Positions 1-5,685 of a stretch of DNA of 13,662 nucleotides are shown here, one piece after another. The notes under the pieces are model-generated. The model was not told where the DNA came from. It made no database searches and worked only from the letters and a program-made list of their open reading frames with translations. Position 1 is the first letter of the stretch; each line of letters begins with the position of its first letter. The stretch comes from Pseudomonadota bacterium (GTDB taxonomy: Bacteria; Pseudomonadota; Alphaproteobacteria; Sphingomonadales; Sphingomonadaceae). The DNA lies in NCBI GenBank assembly GCA_023422695.1, contig JAFAGN010000101.1, positions 1-13,662 of the forward strand. Reading direction: 5' to 3'. Position numbers and translations under genes: made by a program.

Positions 1-15
1 GCACTCTACCTCGCG

Positions 16-45
16 TGTCTCGACTTCGCTCGACACGAACGGGTT
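16..45. repeat. Fragment of a sphingomonad-type dispersed repeat
   Basis: A short inverted repeat, GTGTCTCGACTTCGCTCGACAC, is split around TTCGCT and is followed by GAACGGG. It resembles one arm of the palindromic elements at 1052-1135 and 4196-4277, which also carry CGAACGG next to a TTCGAC core. It lies just past the 3' end of the minus-strand gene that stops at 63, so it could also help end that transcript, although no T-run is seen. The rest of the element may lie outside the window. Confidence 0.45.
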
Positions 46-62
46 TGAGGCGGCGCGTCGGT

Positions 63-614
63 TCAACGCCACACCGCCGACAGCGGGTAGAGTGCGATCA
101 GCCAGATCAGGCAGGCGAGCACCACGCGGCGGTCCTTCACTGCGATCGCGAGCAGCGCGGTGGGGAAGAAGCTGTACGCGATGATGAAGGTGCGCAGGCT
201 GGTCGGGGCGGGCATGCCGTCGAGCGCGGCGACGGTGCCGAGCAGCGCGACATTGCACAGGAACACCCCGCCGATCACCTTGCGGTAATGCTTGTCGAAA
301 TGCGCGTTCAGATCGTCCCAGCCTTCGGGATCGTCGGGGAACACCAGCGACGCGGCGACGAAATAGAGCGCGGTGACGACGAAGCCGCCGAACAGCACCG
401 GCCAGCTCAAGGGCAACAGGTCGCGCACCGCCCAGCCGTACATCCAGAAGGTGACGACGTCGCACGACACGAACAGCCCGAGCAGCGCGGTGGGCCAGCC
501 GATGCGGACGCGGTGGCTGGCCTTGAGCGCGCGGGCGAGCCCGCCCAGCCCCTCGGCCAGCGCGAGGCCGAGGATCAGCCCGAACAGCGAAAAGATGAAT
601 TCAAACCCGCTCAT
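63..614 (-). CDS. Hypothetical six-helix inner-membrane protein
   Basis: I do not recognise a named family. The 183-residue product is very hydrophobic, with about six predicted membrane helices: near residues 4-25, 38-60, 68-92, 112-132, 142-161 and 163-182. Short charged loops separate them, including a soluble acidic and basic loop (DDPEGWDDLNAHFDKHYRK) between helices 3 and 4. No catalytic or binding motif stands out. I chose the ATG at 612-614 because a run of six G sits about five bases upstream and the protein then opens directly with helix 1. An ATG 51 bases further upstream would add a polar, GC-rich leader that looks like intergenic sequence. The gene appears to stand alone; a hairpin and a tandem repeat lie 120-170 bases upstream of its start. 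Function is unknown; a small transporter-like or integral sensor protein is possible. Confidence 0.75.
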   Translation of the reverse strand: MSGFEFIFSLFGLILGLALAEGLGGLARALKASHRVRIGWPTALLGLFVSCDVVTFWMYGWAVRDLLPLSWPVLFGGFVVTALYFVAASLVFPDDPEGWDDLNAHFDKHYRKVIGGVFLCNVALLGTVAALDGMPAPTSLRTFIIAYSFFPTALLAIAVKDRRVVLACLIWLIALYPLSAVWR

Positions 615-732
615 ATGGCCCCCCGGCGCCGTCCCCGCGTCGCCGCGGATCGGGTCCGTGGCCACCGCCCTGCCCTATCCGAACGCAGCGCCGGATCAAG
701 CCTGTCCTACGCGGCACGCGCCGCCGCCGTCC

Positions 733-751
733 AAAGTTCAGTAAAGTTCAG
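733..751. repeat. Tandem 9-bp direct repeat AAAGTTCAG
   Basis: AAAGTTCAG occurs at 733-741 and again at 743-751, so the units are spaced exactly 10 bases, about one helical turn. Such spacing is typical of sites for dimeric OmpR-family regulators, but I cannot name a regulator. The site lies about 120 bases upstream of the start of the minus-strand membrane-protein gene and directly beside the hairpin at 756-780. Confidence 0.4.
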
Positions 752-755
752 CCTT

Positions 756-780
756 ATGCGGCACCCTGTCGGTGCCGCAT
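756..780. other. Perfect 10-bp hairpin upstream of the membrane-protein gene
   Basis: ATGCGGCACC (756-765) pairs perfectly with GGTGCCGCAT (771-780) around a CTGTC loop. There is no T-run on either side, so it is not a canonical intrinsic terminator. It could act as a transcript-stabilising stem or an operator, or be a repeat remnant. Confidence 0.4.
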
Positions 781-878
781 CGCGGGCGGGGCAGCGCAGT
801 GCGCCGGGGCAGCGGCTGCATGGCAGACGGCGGGGGATGGTTGGTGATTTGAAAGAGCCGGATTGGAGGCTGGCACAG

Positions 879-913
879 CGGAATAATGTAGGAAAGCGGT
901 TTTTGTCCTACAT
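879..913. repeat. Intergenic motif with TGTAGGA inverted repeat, copy 1
   Basis: CGGAATAATGTAGGAAAGC (879-897) matches at 18 of 19 positions the reverse complement of 11640-11658. Here ATGTAGGA (886-893) is also mirrored by TCCTACAT (906-913) with a 12-base spacer, which makes a palindrome. CGTCACCC follows directly. Both copies lie in intergenic DNA. The motif may be a dispersed repeat or a shared regulatory site; I cannot assign a binding protein. Confidence 0.5.
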
Positions 914-1013
914 CGTCACCCGCCTCCCGTTCTCGTCACCCGCGAACGAGACGCGTTGATCGTTCGCCTGTGATCGGGGATCCTGCTTCGTTCCGCCGGC
1001 AGAAAGAAGGGAT

Positions 1014-1231
1014 CTCACGCAAAGGCGCGAAGGCGCAAAGGCCATATTTAGCCGTTCGTGCTGAGCTTGTCGAAGCACCGTCCTTCTACAGCACCAAAGA
1101 AAAGAACGGCCCTTCGACAAGCTCAGGGCGAACGGGGATTAGGCATCTTTGTGGCTTCGCGCCCCTTCGACACGCTGAGGACAGTGTGAGACAAATTCCT
1201 TCTTCTTCGCGCCTTTGCGCCTTTGCGTGAG
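1014..1231. repeat. Composite nested palindromic repeat, outer arms
   Basis: The left outer arm (about 1014-1042, CTCACGCAAAGGCGC then GAAGGCGCAAAGG) is mirrored by the right outer arm (about 1206-1231, ending CTTTGCGTGAG). Between them lie the complete inner palindrome at 1052-1135 and a partial third unit with CCTTCGACACGCTGAGG at 1163-1179. So one repeat family appears to be nested in another. The GCGAAGGCGCAAAGG arms are of a type I recall as scattered through sphingomonad intergenic regions. No protein is encoded. The right arm lies a few bases from the stop codon of the minus-strand ABM gene, so the palindrome would be transcribed as that gene's 3' end. Confidence 0.6.
1052..1135. repeat. 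Dispersed palindromic (REP-like) repeat, copy A
   Basis: The left arm (1052-1075, CCGTTCGTGCTGAGCTTGTC plus GAAG) and right arm (1112-1135) are inverted copies matching at 22 of 24 positions around a 36-base spacer. A second copy with identical arms is at 4196-4277. The spacer is partly conserved, with AAGAACGGCC just before the right arm in both. No transposase or target-site duplication is visible, so I treat it as a non-autonomous intergenic repeat rather than an insertion sequence. Confidence 0.75.
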
Positions 1232-1237
1232 ACTATT

Positions 1238-1546
1238 CTACCCACCCACCCGCGCCGTCACATCTTCGGCGGAGAAAATCCGCATCACCGGCGGCTGGGG
1301 TGAGAGGGCGCGCATTTCGGCGACGAAGGCGCCCGACGCGGGGACCGCGAAGTGGGCGCGCACCGCGGCCATATCCGCCCACTCCTCGACAAAGACCAGC
1401 CGGTCGGGGTTTTCGACATCGACATGGCAGTTATGCGCCAGACACCCCGCCTCGCCGCGCGACCGCGCGCTATGCTCGGCACCGAGCGCAATCATGCGCT
1501 CGCGATGCTCGGGGGTCAGGATGACGTGGCCGGTGATGAGGATCAT
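1238..1546 (-). CDS. Antibiotic biosynthesis monooxygenase (ABM) domain protein
   Basis: This 102-residue protein has the size and pattern of a single ABM ferredoxin-like domain, as in YgiN-type quinol monooxygenases. It opens with a beta strand (MILITGHVIL), then a helix with RERMIALGAEHSARSR, the family-typical 'GCLAHNCHVDVENPDRLVFVEEW' segment (the equivalent of GC..Y.....P....l.E.W), and a helix ending in HFAVPASGAFV. Members are usually cytoplasmic dimers that oxidise quinols or aromatic compounds without metal or flavin cofactors, or are heme-degrading relatives. The substrate here cannot be told. The ATG at 1544-1546 is chosen because a strong GGAGG lies five to six bases upstream; the longer frame adds eight residues before this site. 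It is divergent from the AT-rich gene at 1607, with 60 bases between them. Confidence 0.8.
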   Translation of the reverse strand: MILITGHVILTPEHRERMIALGAEHSARSRGEAGCLAHNCHVDVENPDRLVFVEEWADMAAVRAHFAVPASGAFVAEMRALSPQPPVMRIFSAEDVTARVGG

Positions 1547-1606
1547 TTTTCCTCCAAATAGGTGCTGCAACTTTTCAGGTCCCGATCAATCAACACTTGT
1601 TAATGG

Positions 1607-2896
1607 ATGGGAAGCACCGATAAAAGACCGAGAGGATACGGGGAAAGATCGTTGTTAGACGAAACTCAGATTTCGGACGGGATTTACGGCACAAGATGGT
1701 TCCGTAGGCTAGGCATTGCTTCCGTTTTAATCGCGATCCCTACCGCTATCATAAGCTTACCTCCAGTGCAGGATCAGATTTTTGAACGATCACCCAAGCT
1801 CGCAATCGAGCTTACGAGCGAAATCCCTGTATTTGACATTCAACGCCCAATGGACGGACTTCAAATTACGTTCAATGGCTCCGACCTCAACACTTCTCAG
1901 GAATCTTTGGTTGCTGCAAGAATCATTATACGAAATAATGGACGAACCGGAATAAAAGCAAACGATGTTTCACCTTCTGATCCCATAGGTTTCAAAATTG
2001 ATGGGGGACATATCGTCGAGATAACCGGATTCAGTGCTAATACTGATCACCTTCGTAGATTAGCAAAACCTTATCGGACTACGAACACCATAGTTATAAG
2101 CCCAACCGTTATTATTGATCCGGGAAATACGTTAAGATTCGATATTCTCGTTAGAAAGCCACGATCTTCAAAGATATCCGTCTTGTCGCTAGGAAAAGTC
2201 GCAGATTTGAAATCTATAAAAGTCATTGATGCAAGAGACTCAGCGAACCGAGAAAGTTTTGTAGAGCGAACCTATTCAGGAAATCTCGCGACCCAAATTG
2301 CTAGAATCATCTCATACTTTTTTCTAGGATTTTCTCTTGTTGCTGGATTTCTATACGTTGCAACTACGGTCGAAACCGCATTCAAGAAGTCGAGAGAAAA
2401 AAAGCGACGGATCATATCTCATAGATTTATCGCGGAAAGCTCTAGCCGTAACAAGATAACAGACGCGCTGTCTGCATCTATATATTATGTATTTGGGATT
2501 GAAGGGCTCAGATTTGTCATTTCTAAGATCAAGTCGCTGAACGTATCCAGTCAAATTGGAAAAATTGAGTCGGTCAACATTAAAGATATTATAGGTTCAA
2601 AAGAGTATCAACCTGATTTCAATGGGTTTAATGAATTCCTAGACTCGTTTATGACTTCGCCAAGCACTATCGAACGAATCGAACGCCACCTAAATCTGGT
2701 GGATAGTGATCGGGTGAATGTTCAGCAGGCTTATTTGGCTTCTTTAGAAGCGATGGCATCACTAGCCGGGGCAGCAGATCAGAAGGGTAAGCTTGGAAGC
2801 AACCACGATCTGGTTGACCGTCGTATATCCCGCCGACTTGAGCTATCACTCGCAGAAAGCGCCGCCCTAACGCGAACAGCGCTGGTGAGTGCTTAA
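1607..2896 (+). CDS. AT-rich ORF: unrecognised two-helix membrane protein
   Basis: I do not recognise the family. The 429-residue product has a short basic cytoplasmic N-terminus and a membrane helix near residues 35-52. An extracytoplasmic region follows (about 55-232), with alternating strands and an 'IIIRNNGRTGIKANDV' to 'IIDPGNTLRFDILV' pattern that suggests a beta-sandwich. A second helix lies near 235-254, followed by a very basic KKSREKKRR segment and a cytoplasmic C-terminal region of about 165 residues. Composition is unlike the neighbours: four sampled 60-base rows (1801, 1921, 2221, 2401) hold 103 G+C in 240 bases, about 43%, against 42 of 60 in a pstS row. ATA, AGA and AAA codons are common. 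This suggests recent horizontal acquisition. The ATG at 1607 has a weak ribosome site; an in-frame TTG at 1652 with GGGGAAAGA upstream is an alternative. No partner gene shares its composition, so it reads as a single-gene insert upstream of pstS. Confidence 0.75.
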   Translation: MGSTDKRPRGYGERSLLDETQISDGIYGTRWFRRLGIASVLIAIPTAIISLPPVQDQIFERSPKLAIELTSEIPVFDIQRPMDGLQITFNGSDLNTSQESLVAARIIIRNNGRTGIKANDVSPSDPIGFKIDGGHIVEITGFSANTDHLRRLAKPYRTTNTIVISPTVIIDPGNTLRFDILVRKPRSSKISVLSLGKVADLKSIKVIDARDSANRESFVERTYSGNLATQIARIISYFFLGFSLVAGFLYVATTVETAFKKSREKKRRIISHRFIAESSSRNKITDALSASIYYVFGIEGLRFVISKIKSLNVSSQIGKIESVNIKDIIGSKEYQPDFNGFNEFLDSFMTSPSTIERIERHLNLVDSDRVNVQQAYLASLEAMASLAGAADQKGKLGSNHDLVDRRISRRLELSLAESAALTRTALVSA

Positions 2897-2920
2897 AAGC
2901 AAGTGCTAATCCCACCATCC

Positions 2921-2938
2921 ATGACACTTCCATGACAC
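2921..2938 (-). promoter_or_regulatory. Pho box, reverse orientation (PhoB site)
   Basis: Read on the minus strand this is GTGTCATGGAAGTGTCAT, matching the enterobacterial Pho box consensus CTGTCATAWAWCTGTCAY at 14 of 18 positions, with the two TGTCAT halves 11 bases apart. It lies 21 bases upstream of the forward box, and no divergent gene starts nearby. It therefore probably provides an extra PhoB dimer site for the pstS promoter rather than serving another gene. Confidence 0.65.
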
Positions 2939-2941
2939 TCG

Positions 2942-2959
2942 CTGTCACAAACACGTCAC
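2942..2959 (+). promoter_or_regulatory. Pho box, forward orientation (pstS promoter)
   Basis: CTGTCACAAACACGTCAC matches the consensus CTGTCATAWAWCTGTCAY at 14 of 18 positions, and the GTCAC halves are 11 bases apart. It ends 83 bases before the pstS start codon, and the cluster it precedes encodes PhoB itself, so autoregulated induction under phosphate starvation is expected. A clear -10 hexamer downstream could not be picked out. Confidence 0.75.
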
Positions 2960-3042
2960 ACAAAACCCCCAAATGGCGCTCAGCGAGTCGCCGCGGGGGT
3001 GGTGGCTTGGTTCGGTAACGACCCCCATCAACAGGATTTTCC

Positions 3043-4104
3043 ATGGCTCAGAAATTCGCGCCCCGCACCCTTGGCGTCGTTGGCGCCGCCGTGTGCGCGC
3101 TGGCGCTTTCCGCCTGTCAGGATCAGGCTTCGTCGGGTGGCGGCGCGCGCGATTATATCAGCGCGGTCGGATCGTCGACGGTCTATCCCTTTGCCACCGC
3201 GGTCGGTGAGAAGTTCGCCGAAGCGACGGGCAACAAGACGCCGAAGATCGACAGCACCGGCACCGGCGGCGGTTTCGAACGCTTCTGTTCGGGCGTCGGC
3301 GGCGACACCCCCGACATCGCCAACGCATCGCGCCGGATCAAGAAGAAGGAATTCGACACCTGCGTCGCCAACGGCGTCAAGGACATCGTCGAAGTCCAGA
3401 TCGGCATCGACGGCATCGCGCTGGGCGAAGCGACGCGCGGCCCCGGCTTCAAGCTGACCGAAGAAGATGTGTACAAGGCGCTGGCCGCGAACCCCTATGG
3501 CAAGCCCAGCACCGCCAAGACGTGGAAAGACGTCAACCCGGCGCTGCCCGCCGTCGCGATTTCGGTGTTCGGCCCGCCATCGACCAGCGGCACGTACGAC
3601 GCGTTCAAGGAACTGATCCTGGGCCGCGGGTGCGACGCGAACCCTGAGATGAAGGCGCTGAAGGACAGCGACAAGGACAAGCATGAGGCGACCTGCACCA
3701 CGCTGCGCGGTGCGCCTTTCTATGTCGAGCAGGGCGAGAATGATAACCTCATCATCTCGAAGCTCGACAAGAACCCGACCAGCCTCGGCATCTTTGGCTT
3801 TTCGTATCTCGATGCGAACAAGGACAAGATCAAGGCGGTGCCGGTGCAGGGCGTCGCGCCGACCTATGCGGCGATCGCCGATGGCAGCTATCCGGGTTCG
3901 CGCCCGCTGTTCATCTATATCAAGAAGGCGCATGTCGGCGTCGTCCCGGGGCTGGCCGAGTTCGTCGCCGAGTTCCTGAAGGGCGCGGGCGACGGCGGCT
4001 ATCTGAACGCCAAGGGTCTGATCGTGTCGCCGAAGGCGGTCGCGGATGCCGCGAAGGCGAACGGCACCGGCATGACCGCGCTGAACGGTGCCGGGCTGAA
4101 GTAA
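3043..4104 (+). CDS. pstS: Phosphate ABC transporter substrate-binding lipoprotein PstS
   Basis: PstS binds phosphate in the periplasm and hands it to the PstCA channel. The 353-residue product starts with a basic N-terminus and hydrophobic core ending in a lipobox, L22-S23-A24-C25, so it is probably a lipid-anchored lipoprotein rather than a free periplasmic protein as in E. coli. Family motifs follow in order: VGSSTVYPF (about 42-50), the phosphate-loop DSTGTGGG (70-77), PDIANASRRI (90-99) with the ligand-contacting Asp and Ser-Arg, then PPSTSGTYDAF, which supplies a second anion-binding loop. Cysteines at 82 and 108 could pair. The ATG at 3043 has AGGA six bases upstream. It is preceded by two Pho boxes and followed by a terminator-like hairpin, so it is probably the most strongly transcribed gene of the cluster. 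Identity is firm; the lipid anchor is predicted from the lipobox. Confidence 0.96.
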   Translation: MAQKFAPRTLGVVGAAVCALALSACQDQASSGGGARDYISAVGSSTVYPFATAVGEKFAEATGNKTPKIDSTGTGGGFERFCSGVGGDTPDIANASRRIKKKEFDTCVANGVKDIVEVQIGIDGIALGEATRGPGFKLTEEDVYKALAANPYGKPSTAKTWKDVNPALPAVAISVFGPPSTSGTYDAFKELILGRGCDANPEMKALKDSDKDKHEATCTTLRGAPFYVEQGENDNLIISKLDKNPTSLGIFGFSYLDANKDKIKAVPVQGVAPTYAAIADGSYPGSRPLFIYIKKAHVGVVPGLAEFVAEFLKGAGDGGYLNAKGLIVSPKAVADAAKANGTGMTALNGAGLK

Positions 4105-4117
4105 GTTTCCCCCCGCT

Positions 4118-4161
4118 GGTGACCGGCGCGGGTTGCGGCCTGTGCCGGTCACCGGTTTTTT
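4118..4161 (+). terminator. Terminator or attenuator between pstS and pstC
   Basis: GGTGACCGGC (4118-4127) pairs perfectly with GCCGGTCACC (4144-4153) around a 16-base loop, followed by GG and six T (4156-4161). This is a good rho-independent terminator, 13 bases after the pstS stop. Because pstC-phoB follow without another obvious promoter, partial readthrough is likely, giving more pstS than pstCAB mRNA. Confidence 0.75.
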
Positions 4162-4195
4162 GGACCCGCCTACCCCCGTTCGCAATACCCATCAT

Positions 4196-4277
4196 CCGTT
4201 CGTGCTGAGCTTGTCGAAGCACTGTCCTTTCTTTCTTCAAGACAAGAACGGCCCTTCGACAAGCTCAGGGCGAACGG
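4196..4277. repeat. Dispersed palindromic (REP-like) repeat, copy B, inside the pst cluster
   Basis: The arms at 4196-4219 and 4254-4277 match the arms of the element at 1052-1135 and pair with each other at 22 of 24 positions. The element ends 31 bases before the pstC start codon. If transcribed it would form a long stem next to the terminator-like hairpin. That may stabilise the pstS message or block exonucleases, as REP elements do in enterobacteria, though that role is inferred here. Confidence 0.75.
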
Positions 4278-4308
4278 ATTGTAAGTTGGCACCAGAACCG
4301 AGGACCAA

Positions 4309-5685
4309 GTGACCTTCAACGCCGCCGCCCTGTTATTGCTCATCGCGGGCCTTGCGCTGATCGGCTGGATTGCCGGGCGGCAGCGGTCGAACCTGCTCGC
4401 GGGGCGATCGGGGACCAAGCTGCATTCGCGGCCGCAATATCATGGCTGGTACGTCGCGCTGTGGCTGTTCGCGCCCGCGGCGCTGTTTCTGGCGGTGTGG
4501 TCGTCGGTGTCGCCGGCGCTGATCACCAATCAGGTGCTGGCGAGCGAGGCGGCGGAGAGCCTGCCCGCGTTCGGGTTTGAACGCGGGGCGATATTGTCCG
4601 ACGCGCGCAGCGTCGCGCAGGGCAAGCAGGACGCGGTACGGCTGCCCGCCGCGGCGCCTCTGGTGCAGCCCTATGCCGATGCGGCGCATAAATATGCGTG
4701 GATCGGGATTGCGGCGATGCTGGCGCTGGCGCTGGCGGGCGGGCTGTACGCCTTTACCCGCATCAAACCCGATTTCCGGGCGCGGACGCGGGTCGAGCGG
4801 ATCGTGATGGCGGTGCTGTTGCTCGCGTCGCTCGTCGCGATTTTGACCACGTTCGGCATCGTCTTGTCGCTGCTGTTCGAATCGATCCGCTTTTTCCAGC
4901 TCGTGTCGCCGACCGAACTGCTGTTCGGGACCAACTGGGCGCCGACCAGTGGTGCGCCGCAGGACGACACCTTTGGCGGCATCCCGCTGTTCTGGGGAAC
5001 GGTGCTGATCGGCGCGATCATCGCGATGATCGTCGCGATTCCGATCGGGATGATGACCGCGGTGTATCTGACCCAATATGCCGCGCCGGTGGTGCGCCAA
5101 TGGGTGAAGCCGATCCTGGAGATTCTGGCCGGGGTGCCGACCGTCGTGTACGGCTATTTCGCGGCGCTGACGGTTGCTCCTGCTTTGCGCGAATTTGCGG
5201 TGATGCTGGGGATCCCCAACGCATCGACCGAAAGCGCGCTGGCGGCGGGTATCGTGATGGGGGTGATGATCATCCCGTTCGTGTCGTCGATGGCCGACGA
5301 CAGTATCAACGCGGTGCCGCAGGCGATGCGCGACGGATCGCTGGCGCTGGGCGCCACCCCGAACGAAACGATCCGCCAGGTGCTGATCCCCGCGGCGCTG
5401 CCCGGCGTGATGGGCGGCATATTGCTCGCGGTCAGCCGCGCGATCGGCGAGACGATGATCGTCGTGATGGCCGCGGGCCTGTCGGCGAACCTGACCGCCA
5501 ACCCCTTTGCCAGCGTCACCACGGTGACCGCGCAGATCGTCAAACTGCTGACCGGCGACCAGGAATTCGACAGCGCCAAGACGCTCGCCGCCTTTGCGCT
5601 GGGGCTGGTGCTGTTCATCGTCACCCTGCTGCTCAACATCGCCGCGCTGCGGATCGTGAAGAAGTATCGTGAAGCTTATGAATAG
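4309..5685 (+). CDS. pstC: Phosphate ABC transporter permease PstC
   Basis: PstC is one of two inner-membrane channel subunits for high-affinity phosphate import. The 458-residue product is longer than E. coli PstC (319 residues). The extra N-terminal part has helices near residues 3-22 and 45-66, a periplasmic stretch of about 60 residues, and a helix near 127-149. The core permease follows, with the PstC hallmark EILAGVPTVVYGYFAAL and the ABC-contacting EAA-type loop around DGSLALGATPNETIRQVLIP. It ends in SRAIGETM, which holds the Arg and Glu implicated in phosphate transport in E. coli PstC. The start is GTG at 4309, with AGGA at 4301-4304; the first residues already form helix 1. It overlaps the start of pstA. 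The extended N-terminus is common in alphaproteobacterial PstC as far as I recall; its role is unknown. Confidence 0.95.
   Translation: MTFNAAALLLLIAGLALIGWIAGRQRSNLLAGRSGTKLHSRPQYHGWYVALWLFAPAALFLAVWSSVSPALITNQVLASEAAESLPAFGFERGAILSDARSVAQGKQDAVRLPAAAPLVQPYADAAHKYAWIGIAAMLALALAGGLYAFTRIKPDFRARTRVERIVMAVLLLASLVAILTTFGIVLSLLFESIRFFQLVSPTELLFGTNWAPTSGAPQDDTFGGIPLFWGTVLIGAIIAMIVAIPIGMMTAVYLTQYAAPVVRQWVKPILEILAGVPTVVYGYFAALTVAPALREFAVMLGIPNASTESALAAGIVMGVMIIPFVSSMADDSINAVPQAMRDGSLALGATPNETIRQVLIPAALPGVMGGILLAVSRAIGETMIVVMAAGLSANLTANPFASVTTVTAQIVKLLTGDQEFDSAKTLAAFALGLVLFIVTLLLNIAALRIVKKYREAYE

Larger units (their letters stand above)
615..1237. other. Gene-free stretch carrying repeats and hairpins
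   Basis: No credible gene is seen in these 620 bases. Short open frames at 908-1120 (-) and 970-1230 (+) are translations of repeat sequence and give peptides such as VLRQAQHER. The stretch holds a tandem AAAGTTCAG repeat (733-751), a perfect 10-bp hairpin (756-780), an inverted TGTAGGA motif (879-913) and a nested composite repeat (1014-1231). Each is listed separately. Confidence 0.7.

Noticed and set aside
15..959. 314-codon plus-strand frame at the left end
   Set aside because: It is the shadow of the minus-strand membrane-protein gene at 63-614 and continues into repeat DNA. Its product is low-complexity Arg, Gln and Glu, whereas the minus-strand product has six clean hydrophobic helices.
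908..1230. Short frames at 908-1120 (-) and 970-1230 (+)
   Set aside because: They translate the palindromic repeats themselves. Their peptides (VLRQAQHER, AELVEAPSF) recur wherever such repeats are translated, and no ribosome site supports them.
1014..1231. Possible CRISPR array
   Set aside because: The repeats are inverted, of different types, and not regularly spaced with unique spacers. No cas gene is present.
1052..4277. Composite transposon bounded by the two palindromic repeats
   Set aside because: No transposase lies inside and no target duplication could be seen, and the segment contains pstS, a core gene. Recombination between repeats remains possible and is listed as a finding.
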